A stretch of 15,430 nucleotides of DNA. Origin: Prevotella sp. UBA6429 (GTDB lineage Bacteria; Bacteroidota; Bacteroidia; Bacteroidales; Bacteroidaceae). The stretch is from assembly GCA_002437285.1 (NCBI GenBank), contig DJOV01000069.1:1-15430 (forward strand). The letters are read 5' to 3'. This document shows, one piece after another, positions 6,455 to 14,417 of the stretch (the stretch's first letter is position 1; the number at the start of each line of letters is the position of its first letter). Made by a program: the position numbers and the translations under genes. Under the pieces are notes generated by a model. It did no database searches and was not told the origin of the DNA. It saw only the letters and a list, made by a program, of their open reading frames with translations.

Positions 6455-9082
6455 TTAATAGTTGATGGCACGTGCCTCAGTGTGACCGTCGGCGTACGTT
6501 GTCTTCTTGATGTAAAGTCCCTTGGTTGGCGTCGCCACTTCCATGCCATTGACGGTGAAGAACCTGACATGGCTCACCTCCTTGCAGTCTTTCTCCGTTG
6601 TCACGGTCTCCTCGATGCCCGTAGCGCCTCCGTCAGCCAGCAACACATTGATTTCGGCAATGGAGGCCACGCCACCATCGGTCTTGCTGATTTTCAGGTA
6701 GCGGCACCTTGTCTTGGCAAAGGTCACCTCACTCCAATAGCGCAGCCAGCTGGTCTTATAGACCGTAGACCACACCTTTCCGGTGCTGCTCGTCTGAATC
6801 ATGCAGTTGCGGAAGAGTCCGTTGTAGTAGTCGAGACGAGGTGTGATGACCACACCGTTGATGGTCTGCAACGACCCCATATCGATGGTGATAAACTTGG
6901 CGGAGCTTGAGTTGTCGGTCTCCGAACTGGTGCGCCAGAAGGTGTTATTGTTGCCGTCGATGGCAGCCTTGGCAGGGTAAGAGGCATGCTGGTCGCTCAC
7001 CTCCTTGACAGAGAACTTGGTGCGGTCGGCAAACACGCCGTCGGTGGGTGTCTCGCGCCATTCGCCCGTCACAAAGTTGATGTCGAAGCGCTCACGGTAG
7101 TTGAGGGTAGCCGTAGTGCCGTTGAACGTGACGGGGAAGATGATGGTCTTGGTGCCTGCCAGGTCCGGGTCCTGCCAGCGGTCACCCACATAGAGATAGG
7201 TGGTCTTCTTGGTGCCCTTGATGGTGAGGATGGCCGCCGCCTGCGTGTCATAGGCATTGTAGTTGCCCACGTTGGACAAGCCCGTCCAACCCGACTTGAT
7301 GTTGGTGGTATATGACATCTTGCACTGGTTGGGGTCCCAACCCGAGCAAGCCGAGTTGAACATAAAGTAGCGGTCGCCCACACGCACGATGGCAGGAGCC
7401 TCGCGTCCCTGCCCAGCAAAGAGCACGGACTTCTCCACGGCACTGTGATAATCGTCGGAGAGGCGGAAAAGGCCGAGGTTGGAATTTTCGTCGGTAGTGG
7501 AGATGAAGTAAGCCGTACCGTCGTTGTCCTGGAAGATGTTGCAGTCGCGCGACTTGGTTCCGAGAGGCCGTCCGGTCCACACTTTCCTGTAAGGGCCGTT
7601 GACCGAGTCACACTCAAAGCACGCTGCCTCAGATGCGCCATAGTTGCCCTGCTCATAATGGCACCACACGACATACTTGCCGGTCTTGGGGTTGTAGAGC
7701 AACTTGGGTCGCTCGATGAAGCGGCCGTGTCCCAACTCGGGCGTGGTGACACCATTCTGAATGATCTTGCGCTCAAACTTCCAGTTGACGAGGTCGACCG
7801 ACGAGTAGAGGTTCACATCGGGCGTCCAAGGTGCCGACGGTCCTGCCGCGCGGTCCTCGCCACACATGTACCAGATGTCTCCCACACGGATGAAGCCCGG
7901 TCCATGAGCCTGCACGGTGCTTCCTGTGTTGGTGGCCACCGAAGCCTTTCCGTTCTTGATGGTAATCCACTCCTCGGGGCGGTTGGCCAGGTAGTCGGCC
8001 TGTGCCTGGGCGAGGTTGTCGATGATGGCCTGGTATTGCTCCTCGGTGGTAGCCGACTTCTTATCCTCGATGGCCTGCGCTATGGCCTGCCGCAGTTGGT
8101 CTTTCCCGTCGTAGTTGGTCTCCTCTGTCTGCAGGCGCGCCGTGCGTATGGCGTTGTCGATTCTTGCATACTGTGTGTAAGCCGCCTCAAGTTTGCTCAC
8201 CTCCTGCAGATGCTCTTGCATCCAACTGGTATGGTCCTCGTCGAGGGCGTAGTATTCCAATGTCTTCTGATAAAGAGCCTCTATGTCCTGAACTGACGGA
8301 TAGTCCGTCTGGCTCACCTTCTCGTAAAGGGCCGTGATGGCGTCCTTCATGGTGCTGTAAGCGTCGGCAATGATCTGGTAATGGTCGTGTGCCTGCTCCA
8401 GCAGGTCAATTGCAGCGCGCTTCGCTGCCAAGTCGCTGGCTGCGCTGGCAGCCTGCAAGGCGGCCTCAATCTCCTCCTTATTATAGTAAGCCTGCCGACT
8501 GGTGTCGGCCGTATCGGTCTTGCAGGCGAGCACTGCGGCCTGGAGCGCTGCATCCACCTCGCTGTCGGCCACATCCTTGTGAACCTTGTAAGTCACATCG
8601 ACGGGCACCGACACGGCTTCGCCCGATGTCGGCATGTACCTCACGACCAGGCGGAAGTGGAACGTGTCACCGTAAGCCAGGCCGGCATTGGGGTTCTGTC
8701 CGATGCCAATACTCAGATTCTTGTAGTTGACCACGTGGTAGAACGAGGGTGTGCCGCTCCATCCAGCCACAGAGTAGCCTTTGGCGTCATGCCAGTCGCC
8801 ATTGTTGCCGTCGGCACTGGCAAACGAGGCTGTCGGCGCCACGAGCGCTCCGTCTTGCTTCACGGAATAGATGATCAGGGTCTTGCCGGCCAACGACGAC
8901 AGGTCGCTCTCGGCGCAACCCAGTTGCTGGGCGAGCTGTGCCTTGTCGAGCGCATAATACTTGGCGGTCCAGTCGTTGGCACCACTCAGATCGTCGACAC
9001 AGGTCATCGTGAGCGAGCCGCCCCATGCGGCAACGCTGCTTACTGCCAGTAGCAGTGACAGAATAACGTGTTTGATTTTCAT
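6455..9082 (-). CDS. Multidomain GH43-family glycosidase with C-terminal CBM32-like domain (exo-beta-1,3-galactanase-like)
   Basis: This 875-aa protein has a signal peptide (1 to about 19). An N-terminal beta-rich region (about 20-170) matches nothing I recognise. A helical region (about 170-368) resembles FIVAR-type spacers. The GH43 five-bladed propeller spans about 372-680, an F5/8-type C (CBM32-like) domain about 690-815, and a short beta tail 822-875. Propeller motifs include QAHGPGF (391-397), GEDR (408-411), IERPK (456-460), SRD (511-513), GREAPA (559-564), CSGWDPN (579-585) and YDTQAAA (611-617). This set resembles GH43 subfamily 24/34 enzymes, some of which are exo-beta-1,3-galactanases acting on arabinogalactan. 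By that analogy E561 would be the acid and Q614 would replace the missing Asp base. The ATG at 9082 is chosen because a good signal peptide follows; the frame is open further upstream but reads through the promoter. The gene heads a unit with GH127. Confidence 0.88.
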   Translation of the reverse strand: MKIKHVILSLLLAVSSVAAWGGSLTMTCVDDLSGANDWTAKYYALDKAQLAQQLGCAESDLSSLAGKTLIIYSVKQDGALVAPTASFASADGNNGDWHDAKGYSVAGWSGTPSFYHVVNYKNLSIGIGQNPNAGLAYGDTFHFRLVVRYMPTSGEAVSVPVDVTYKVHKDVADSEVDAALQAAVLACKTDTADTSRQAYYNKEEIEAALQAASAASDLAAKRAAIDLLEQAHDHYQIIADAYSTMKDAITALYEKVSQTDYPSVQDIEALYQKTLEYYALDEDHTSWMQEHLQEVSKLEAAYTQYARIDNAIRTARLQTEETNYDGKDQLRQAIAQAIEDKKSATTEEQYQAIIDNLAQAQADYLANRPEEWITIKNGKASVATNTGSTVQAHGPGFIRVGDIWYMCGEDRAAGPSAPWTPDVNLYSSVDLVNWKFERKIIQNGVTTPELGHGRFIERPKLLYNPKTGKYVVWCHYEQGNYGASEAACFECDSVNGPYRKVWTGRPLGTKSRDCNIFQDNDGTAYFISTTDENSNLGLFRLSDDYHSAVEKSVLFAGQGREAPAIVRVGDRYFMFNSACSGWDPNQCKMSYTTNIKSGWTGLSNVGNYNAYDTQAAAILTIKGTKKTTYLYVGDRWQDPDLAGTKTIIFPVTFNGTTATLNYRERFDINFVTGEWRETPTDGVFADRTKFSVKEVSDQHASYPAKAAIDGNNNTFWRTSSETDNSSSAKFITIDMGSLQTINGVVITPRLDYYNGLFRNCMIQTSSTGKVWSTVYKTSWLRYWSEVTFAKTRCRYLKISKTDGGVASIAEINVLLADGGATGIEETVTTEKDCKEVSHVRFFTVNGMEVATPTKGLYIKKTTYADGHTEARAINY

Positions 9083-9131
9083 GATGGGTTGATGATTATT
9101 AGGTATAACTTTTTTCGCATGATTTCCGAAA

Positions 9132-9167
9132 CAAAGATACACTGAAAACATGTGATATGCCCACAAA
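9132..9167 (-). promoter_or_regulatory. Promoter of the GH43/CBM32 gene
   Basis: On the minus strand TATCTTTG (9139-9132) matches TAnnTTTG exactly. A TTTG at 9167-9164 lies upstream with a 24-nt spacer, longer than the usual 19-21, so the -33 assignment is tentative. The start point would be near 9125, giving a leader of about 43 nt. Confidence 0.55.
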
Positions 9168-9321
9168 CGGCGCTTCAAAAGCAAGGGGATAATTAGCCAA
9201 TGGCAAAAATGAGCCATTACACCCCCTTGCATGACCTTTTTGCCCCATGCGCGGGGAAAAACTTGACGGTGATGCTTGTTGCGGTTCACGCAGAAGGCCG
9301 TAACAAGCGAAATGAAAACAT

Positions 9322-9353
9322 TGGCCTCATCGAAGGCAATGCAGATGAGGCCA
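9322..9353 (-). terminator. Terminator of the GH43-esterase unit
   Basis: TGGCCTCATC (9322-9331) and GATGAGGCCA (9344-9353) form a perfect 10-bp stem with a 12-nt loop. On the minus strand the stem is followed by a T-rich stretch (ATGTTTTCATTT). It lies 109 nt after the esterase stop. With the promoter at 9132-9167 it explains most of the 379-bp gap 9083-9461; I see no gene in that gap. Confidence 0.6.
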
Positions 9354-9461
9354 TCGCCCCTGGTGGCCAGTGTCCCTGGTGGGAAATGGCACGGGGCTCG
9401 CGCTGATGTGACCGTCCCCATGACTGAGGACGGCGGTTTATGCTCGAGGAGGAAAACGGGC

Positions 9462-10352
9462 CTACTCCGCAACACGGGAGGCATGTTTGCCAGCCAGTTT
9501 CAGGTCGACCAGCTTATTGTAGACTTTCACGCCCAACAGCTCGGCTCCCTTGGCGTCGAAGTGCATGCAGTCAGACTGCAGAGTGGCGTCGGGCACCTCC
9601 ACCAAGTGGAAATTGGGGTCTTCCTGCTGCAAGCGGCGTTGGCCGTCCTCCACACCTTTGGAATATCCGTGGCTGGCGTGAGCGATACCGCCCACAATGA
9701 CAGGCAACTTCAAGTATTTCTTGTCACCCGTCTTGTCGGCCACGTGCTGCCGCACATACGCCACCACGGCCTTCAGGTTCTCATAGTATAAGCTATCGTC
9801 GCGTCGGTCGCTCTCGCCTTGGTGCCAGATGAGCGCCTTGATGTCCAGCTTCCCCTTTTTGGCCAAGGACTGGTCTATGCAGCGGTCTATGTTCTCGCAC
9901 AGCGCCTTCAGAAGGCTCTTTCCGCCTTGGTCGGTTGCTTGGGTGGAGCGCAGATAGTCAGGCGAGGCGCTCCAGTACATGCCATGGTCACTGGGGCATC
10001 GCAAACTGATGGCCGTCCCGCCACGTGACTCCTTGATGACGTAAAAGTCACGGCCCATGCTCTTGTCCAGATAGTAATAGGTTATGGCATCGTAGGCCCA
10101 CTTGCACGAGTCGTCGCTATTGTAGATGCGTGGCCAAAAGCGCTCAAAACGCCCTTGGCTGCTGTACCAGCCATTGTTGTAGCACCAGTAAGCGTGTCGG
10201 TAACCATTGGCACGCACGTAGGCCGGCAACTGCCGGTTGGGCACCCGGCCATCGGTGTTCGACTGGCCGGCCACGATAAAGACCGGTATGCGCTCACGGG
10301 CGCTTGCGGTAATGCCGGCCAACAAAGCCAGCGCCATGATCCATTGTTTCAT
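9462..10352 (-). CDS. SGNH-type carbohydrate esterase (sialate O-acetylesterase / CE6-like domain)
   Basis: This 296-aa protein has a Sec signal peptide (MKQWIMALALLAGITASA) and no lipobox, so it is probably periplasmic. The SGNH hydrolase blocks are present: block I VAGQSNTDGR at 27-36 with nucleophile S31; a glycine-rich oxyanion segment ESRGGTAI at 108-115; WHQGESD at 176-182; and the C-terminal D-x-x-H as D261-C-M-H264. GQSN plus WHQGESD is typical of the sialate O-acetylesterase/CE6 (former DUF303) group, which removes acetyl groups from sugars, including xylan and pectin decorations. The context, with GH43 and GH127 enzymes, favours plant-glycan deacetylation over sialic acid. An in-frame ATG 42 nt upstream would add 14 polar residues before the signal peptide, so the ATG at 10352 is preferred. 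It lies 60 nt after the upstream GH43 stop with no promoter box and is probably cotranscribed with it. Confidence 0.87.
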   Translation of the reverse strand: MKQWIMALALLAGITASARERIPVFIVAGQSNTDGRVPNRQLPAYVRANGYRHAYWCYNNGWYSSQGRFERFWPRIYNSDDSCKWAYDAITYYYLDKSMGRDFYVIKESRGGTAISLRCPSDHGMYWSASPDYLRSTQATDQGGKSLLKALCENIDRCIDQSLAKKGKLDIKALIWHQGESDRRDDSLYYENLKAVVAYVRQHVADKTGDKKYLKLPVIVGGIAHASHGYSKGVEDGQRRLQQEDPNFHLVEVPDATLQSDCMHFDAKGAELLGVKVYNKLVDLKLAGKHASRVAE

Positions 10353-10412
10353 CGTTGTGCAATTTTTTGTTATTCCGGACAAGAGATTTGTCATGCCCCC
10401 TGGAGAAGGCAG

Positions 10413-11504
10413 TCATCTCTTGCCCCAATACCTAATCAGTCTTTTCAGTTCTTTCTTGGTCACCTGCACCACGGCTCCGTGCTTCTGTTCGGAAAAGTTG
10501 GTGCGTGTCATGGGGCATCCCGGCTCATCGAAATAGCCGATGGGCGCAAACGCCTTCAGGTCCTTGGTCTTCACAAAGTAGAAGTTGTGCGGCGTCATGC
10601 TGTAACGGTCTTGCATGAGGATGTACCATGGCTCGCCGATGCGCTTCCAAAGCATGGGTGCCTCGTGCACCTGAGGGACACCGTCGTCGAACGGCACCTG
10701 CGTGTAAGGCCCGGTCACGTTGCTGCTGACGGCATGCATGGGATGGCCGTCCTGTGTGGCAAAGAGGTGGTAAGTGTCGCCCACCAGCGTGATGTCGGAA
10801 TCGATGGTGCTGTTCGTCGGCTGGCCGTCCTTCCCCAAGGGCGCGCGGAAGAGCAACTGGGGTGCGCTCGTCATGTGTGTGAAGTCGGTATCCATGAACA
10901 CGCAGCGTATGTGGTTCTTGCCGCGCTGGAAGCGCGTGGTGAAGTGGAGCAGGATGCGCCCGTCCTTTGTGGTCACCATCTCGGGCGCCCACACGCATCC
11001 CACCTCCGACCATGGCAGCGGCTTGCCCTCGGCATCGGTCTCTCCCGTGGGACAGGTGAGGCTTGAGAAGTCGAGGTTGGTGCGCCTCCAGTGGATGAGG
11101 TCAAACGACTTGAGCAACACCAGGCCACGGTTGTTTCCCCAATCATACTTGTTGAAGTCGCGTTCCCACTCGGTCTTGCGCAAGCCGTCGCGCTTGGCGA
11201 AGATGTGCAGGTCGGTCATGGCGGCATAGAAGGCTCCGTCGGGACCCCGGTAGATGTAGGGGTCGCGTATGCCCTTCTGCACAGCGATGGTGTCGCCCGC
11301 CATGATGGGCTTGTCGTCGTTGAAGGCTGTCCACTGCCATCCGTCCCAGCTGTAGGCCATGTGCAGACCATGGTCGGCGTCCTTGTGGTAGACCATCACG
11401 TAACCGCCCATCTGTCGCTCGGATGGGATCCTTGTCTTTTTCGCATGCGCTCCCACCGCCAGCAACGCGACGAGGAACAGGGTGAGCAGTGTCTTTTCTT
11501 TCAT
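10413..11504 (-). CDS. GH43-family glycosidase (arabinosidase/xylosidase-like)
   Basis: This 363-aa protein has a clean signal peptide (MKEKTLLTLFLVALLAVGAHA) and no lipobox. The rest is a single five-bladed propeller with the canonical GH43 triad: base D81 in GIRDPYIYRG, pKa-modulating D237 in STIDSDITL, and acid E281 in VHEAPML. A CVWAPEM motif at 170-176 (WAPE is common in GH43) lies between the first two. Unlike its neighbour this enzyme has all three acidic residues and no accessory domain. GH43 enzymes of this kind usually remove alpha-L-arabinofuranose or beta-D-xylose; the subfamily cannot be assigned here. An ATG 12 nt upstream (11516) would add MPKP; the inner ATG gives a more typical signal peptide and a longer leader from the predicted promoter. 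It is the first gene of the minus-strand cluster and leads the esterase gene. Confidence 0.87.
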   Translation of the reverse strand: MKEKTLLTLFLVALLAVGAHAKKTRIPSERQMGGYVMVYHKDADHGLHMAYSWDGWQWTAFNDDKPIMAGDTIAVQKGIRDPYIYRGPDGAFYAAMTDLHIFAKRDGLRKTEWERDFNKYDWGNNRGLVLLKSFDLIHWRRTNLDFSSLTCPTGETDAEGKPLPWSEVGCVWAPEMVTTKDGRILLHFTTRFQRGKNHIRCVFMDTDFTHMTSAPQLLFRAPLGKDGQPTNSTIDSDITLVGDTYHLFATQDGHPMHAVSSNVTGPYTQVPFDDGVPQVHEAPMLWKRIGEPWYILMQDRYSMTPHNFYFVKTKDLKAFAPIGYFDEPGCPMTRTNFSEQKHGAVVQVTKKELKRLIRYWGKR

Positions 11505-11536
11505 GGGTTTGGGCATTAGTCATTGACTTGTGACGA

Positions 11537-11572
11537 CAAAGTTACGAAAAAATAACAAGTTGAGCTATCAAT
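11537..11572 (-). promoter_or_regulatory. Promoter of the GH43-esterase unit
   Basis: On the minus strand TAACTTTG (11544-11537) matches TAnnTTTG exactly. The best -33 candidate is a poor ATTG at 11572-11569 with a 24-nt spacer. A weak -33 box could mean that an activator is needed, as is common for carbohydrate genes, but that is inference. The start point would be near 11530. Confidence 0.5.
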
Positions 11573-11739
11573 AAGGGAAAAAAACGAATACCGCGCCCCA
11601 AAACACAAAATGCGGGTTCCTGTCATTAGGAGTTTGCACCAACTCGTTCGAAGCTACAGTCACAAACTGGCAAAACCTATTGGCAGAGCCTACCTTTAAA
11701 ATATTAATTAGTTCATAAAAAACATCAAATATGCATGGA
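11573..11739. other. AT-rich intergenic stretch between divergent units
   Basis: The gap between the divergent GH43 and rsfS genes is 313-325 bp. Apart from the two promoters and a short direct repeat it holds no convincing gene. A minus-strand frame (11801-11568, 77 codons) is open but begins with TTG, has no leader signals and runs across the rsfS promoter. The stretch is richer in A/T than the flanking genes. Confidence 0.5.
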
Positions 11740-11760
11740 TTTCCAAGGATTTTCCAAGGA
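11740..11760 (+). repeat. Tandem TTTCCAAGGA repeat upstream of the rsfS promoter
   Basis: TTTCCAAGGA occurs at 11740-11749 and 11751-11760, a period of 11 bp (about one helical turn). The pair ends 7 bp before the -7 box and fills the place where a -33 element would be. It could be a binding site for a regulator, or chance. Confidence 0.5.
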
Positions 11761-11767
11761 TTTGATG

Positions 11768-11775
11768 TACCTTTG
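11768..11775 (+). promoter_or_regulatory. -7 element of the rsfS-ftsH-cdsA operon
   Basis: TACCTTTG matches the Bacteroidetes consensus TAnnTTTG exactly and is the same octamer as in the tRNA promoter. No TTTG is found 19-21 nt upstream. The start point would be near 11782, giving a leader of about 48 nt before the ATG at 11830. Confidence 0.55.
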
Positions 11776-11829
11776 TGCCAAGTATCTAAGATAATTATCA
11801 AGACATTCGTTTTTATTAAGAACTATTTA

Positions 11830-12189
11830 ATGACAGAGACAACAAATCTTGTAAACGCCATCACCAAAGGCATCCAAGAGAAGAAAGGACAAAACATCGT
11901 CATCGCTGACCTGAGCCACATCGACGGCGCCATTGCCAAATGCTTCGTGATCTGCCAGGGCAACTCGCCCTCACAGGTGGAAGCCATTGCCGAGTCGGTA
12001 GCCGAGACGTGCCGCAAAGATCTGAAAGAGAAGCCTGTGGGAGTGAACGGACTGGGCAGCAACCAATGGGTTGCCATCGACTTTGTCGATGTGCTGGTAC
12101 ACATCTTCGTGCCCGAGCTACGCCAGTTCTACGACTTGGAGCACCTTTGGGAAGACGCCAAACTGACCCAGTTGCCCAACATCGACTGA
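11830..12189 (+). CDS. rsfS: Ribosome silencing factor RsfS (Iojap family)
   Basis: This 119-aa protein is a full-length RsfS/DUF143 protein. The family binds ribosomal protein uL14 on the large subunit and blocks joining with the small subunit, slowing translation in starvation. The family signature is clear at residues 80-110: WVAIDFVDVLVHIF, then LRQFYDLEHLWEDA. The N-terminal half has the expected helix-strand start (LVNAITKGIQEKKGQNIVIADLS). The frame is open for another 33 codons upstream, but that part covers the promoter and the direct repeat, so the ATG at 11830 is used. It is first in an rsfS-ftsH-cdsA operon, an order I recall as common in Bacteroidetes, with 57 nt to ftsH. Confidence 0.95.
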   Translation: MTETTNLVNAITKGIQEKKGQNIVIADLSHIDGAIAKCFVICQGNSPSQVEAIAESVAETCRKDLKEKPVGVNGLGSNQWVAIDFVDVLVHIFVPELRQFYDLEHLWEDAKLTQLPNID

Positions 12190-12212
12190 CATGGGCCATC
12201 CCGACAGCAAAT

Positions 12213-12226
12213 GTGCCCTAAGGCAC
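12213..12226 (+). other. Small hairpin between rsfS and ftsH
   Basis: GTGCC (12213-12217) and GGCAC (12222-12226) form a 5-bp stem with a CTAA loop, 20 nt before the ftsH start. No T-run follows, so it is not a normal terminator. It could modulate ftsH translation or RNA stability, or be chance. Confidence 0.3.
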
Positions 12227-12246
12227 GCATATCTACATAAGTGATA

Positions 12247-14358
12247 ATGGAAAACAACAATCATCCCTTCCAAAACAAAGACAACCAGCCGAAGATGCCG
12301 CGGTTCAACATGACCTGGATCTATGTCATCCTCGGACTGGCCCTGGCTTTCCTGTTCTTCACAGGCGGAGGCGAGAGCCTGGCCAAATCGGCAGGAGCCA
12401 GCAAGGAGGCTTCATACACCGACTTCAGGACCTACGTGGCCAAAGGCTACGCAGACCATGTGGTCATCAACAAGGAGGACAACACCCTGAGGATGTATGT
12501 CAAGCCCAAATACATCCGCAACGTCTTCCAGATGTCGGCCCAGCAGGTCGGCTCCAAACCTTACGTGAAGGTGGAGTTTGGCTCGGTGGACGAGCTGGAA
12601 AGATACCTCGACACACAACAGAAGAGCGGCAAGATTGCCAGCTTCAGCTACAACAACGAGAAGAGCGGCGACACGCTCAATCTCCTGATCAACTTCCTGT
12701 GGCTGCTGCCACTGATATTCTTCTTCTGGTACATGACACGCGGCATGCGCGGCGGTGGAGCCGGAGGAGGCATCTTCAACGTGGGGAAAAGCAAGGCCAA
12801 GCTCTACGACAAGGCGGGCGAGATGGGCATCACCTTCAAGGATGTGGCCGGACAGGAAGGCGCCAAGCAAGAGGTGCAAGAGATCGTCGACTTCCTGAAG
12901 AACCCACAGAAATACACCGAACTGGGCGGAAAAATCCCCAAGGGAGCACTGCTCATCGGCCCTCCGGGAACGGGTAAGACGCTGCTGGCCAAGGCCGTGG
13001 CGGGCGAGGCGGGCGTGCCTTTCTTCTCGATGTCGGGCTCCGACTTCGTGGAGATGTTTGTCGGCGTGGGTGCCTCACGTGTCAGGGATGTCTTCGCGCA
13101 AGCCAAGCAAAAGGCACCGTGCATCATCTTCATCGATGAGATCGACGCTGTGGGACGCGCCCGCTCCAAGAATCCGTCAATGGGAGGCAACGATGAGCGC
13201 GAGAACACGCTCAACGCCCTGCTCACCGAGATGGACGGCTTCGGCACCAACTCGGGTGTCATCGTGCTGGCCGCCACCAACCGCGTCGACATGCTCGACA
13301 AGGCACTGCTGCGCGCCGGACGCTTCGACCGGCAGATTCACGTGGATCTGCCCGACCTGGCGGAGCGCAAGGCCATCTTCCAGGTGCACCTGAAACCACT
13401 GAAGACCGACGACACACTCGACATAGACTTCCTGGCGCGCCAGACGCCGGGCTTCTCGGGCGCTGACATTGCCAACGTCTGCAACGAGGCGGCACTCATC
13501 GCGGCGCGCCACAACAAGCAGACGGTCTCCAAGCAAGACTTCCTCGATGCCGTGGACCGCATCATCGGCGGACTGGAGAAGAAAACCAAGGTGATGACGG
13601 CCGAGGAGAAGCACTCCATCGCCATACACGAGGCCGGACATGCCACCATCAGCTGGTTCTGCAAGCACGCCAACCCGCTGGTCAAGGTGACCATCGTGCC
13701 ACGGGGACAGGCCTTGGGCGCAGCATGGTACCTGCCCGAGGAGCGCGTCATCACGACAAAGGAGGAAATGCTCGACGAGATGTGCGCACTGCTGGGCGGA
13801 CGAGCCGCCGAAGACCTCTTCGTGGGACAAATCTCGACGGGCGCCATGAACGACCTGGAGCGCGCCACCAAGAGCGCCTACGGCATGGTGGCCTATGCGG
13901 GCATGAGCGACAAGCTGCCCAACATCTGCTATTACAACAACCAAGACTACCAGTTCCAGAGGCCTTACAGCGAGACGACGGCCAAGATCATGGACGACGA
14001 GGTGCTCAAGATGATCAACGAGGAATATGCCCGCGCCAAGGACATCCTGACGCAACACAAGGAGGGACACCACCAGCTGGCCGAGCTCCTGTATAAAAAC
14101 GAGGTCATCTACGCTGACGATGTGGAGAAGATCTTCGGCAAGCGTCCCTGGGTCAGCCGCTCGGAAGAGATCATCCTGGAGAATGAGCAACTTGCCAACG
14201 AGAAAAAGAGAGAAGAGGAGGACGGCCCCAAGCTGGAGGACATGCCCGACATCGTGAAGCAAGCGCAAGCTGAGCACGACGCCGCATTGGCCAAACAGGC
14301 CGACCCGAAAGACAAGCAAGGACAGGAGCCCGCTGGACAAGACAAGGAAAACGCCTAA
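12247..14358 (+). CDS. ftsH: ATP-dependent zinc metalloprotease FtsH
   Basis: This 703-aa protein has the complete FtsH plan. FtsH is a hexameric inner-membrane AAA+ protease that extracts and degrades damaged membrane proteins and short-lived regulators. Transmembrane segments lie at about 24-40 and 146-163 with a periplasmic domain between. A Gly-rich linker (RGGGAGGG) follows. The AAA domain carries Walker A GPPGTGKT (238-245), pore loop MFVGVG (270-275), Walker B IIFIDEID (293-300) and the second region of homology ATNRVDMLD to GRFDRQ (343-363). The protease domain has the zinc site HEAGH (461-465) and D536 in NDLERAT as third ligand. The C-terminal 50-60 residues are charged, Lys/Glu/Asp/Gln-rich, as in many Bacteroidetes FtsH. 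An in-frame GTG lies 6 nt upstream; the ATG at 12247 is preferred. It sits between rsfS and cdsA in one operon. Confidence 0.97.
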   Translation: MENNNHPFQNKDNQPKMPRFNMTWIYVILGLALAFLFFTGGGESLAKSAGASKEASYTDFRTYVAKGYADHVVINKEDNTLRMYVKPKYIRNVFQMSAQQVGSKPYVKVEFGSVDELERYLDTQQKSGKIASFSYNNEKSGDTLNLLINFLWLLPLIFFFWYMTRGMRGGGAGGGIFNVGKSKAKLYDKAGEMGITFKDVAGQEGAKQEVQEIVDFLKNPQKYTELGGKIPKGALLIGPPGTGKTLLAKAVAGEAGVPFFSMSGSDFVEMFVGVGASRVRDVFAQAKQKAPCIIFIDEIDAVGRARSKNPSMGGNDERENTLNALLTEMDGFGTNSGVIVLAATNRVDMLDKALLRAGRFDRQIHVDLPDLAERKAIFQVHLKPLKTDDTLDIDFLARQTPGFSGADIANVCNEAALIAARHNKQTVSKQDFLDAVDRIIGGLEKKTKVMTAEEKHSIAIHEAGHATISWFCKHANPLVKVTIVPRGQALGAAWYLPEERVITTKEEMLDEMCALLGGRAAEDLFVGQISTGAMNDLERATKSAYGMVAYAGMSDKLPNICYYNNQDYQFQRPYSETTAKIMDDEVLKMINEEYARAKDILTQHKEGHHQLAELLYKNEVIYADDVEKIFGKRPWVSRSEEIILENEQLANEKKREEEDGPKLEDMPDIVKQAQAEHDAALAKQADPKDKQGQEPAGQDKENA

Positions 14359-14417
14359 GCGGAGACAGGCGCCCCGACATGGGACTGCCTGCCTTCCCGG
14401 CTCAAAACCAGAAAGCA

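Noticed and set aside
9412..9433. CCGTCC/GGACGG hairpin just after the esterase stop as terminator
   Set aside because: The stem has only 6 bp and no T-run follows; the 10-bp stem at 9322-9353 with T-rich flank is the better candidate.
9083..9484. N-terminal extension of the GH43/CBM32 frame by 134 codons
   Set aside because: It runs through a consensus promoter and a terminator-like stem, and a proper signal peptide starts at 9082.
4016..11504. Glycan cluster as a genomic island inserted at the tRNA-Gln gene
   Set aside because: The cluster lies on the 5' side of the tRNA, whereas integration normally uses the 3' end. No integrase and no repeat of the tRNA 3' end were found.
11568..11801. 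77-codon minus-strand frame between the GH43 and rsfS genes
   Set aside because: It starts with TTG, covers the rsfS promoter and has no recognisable motif. A BLASTn of 11580-11700 would show whether it is a repeated intergenic element.
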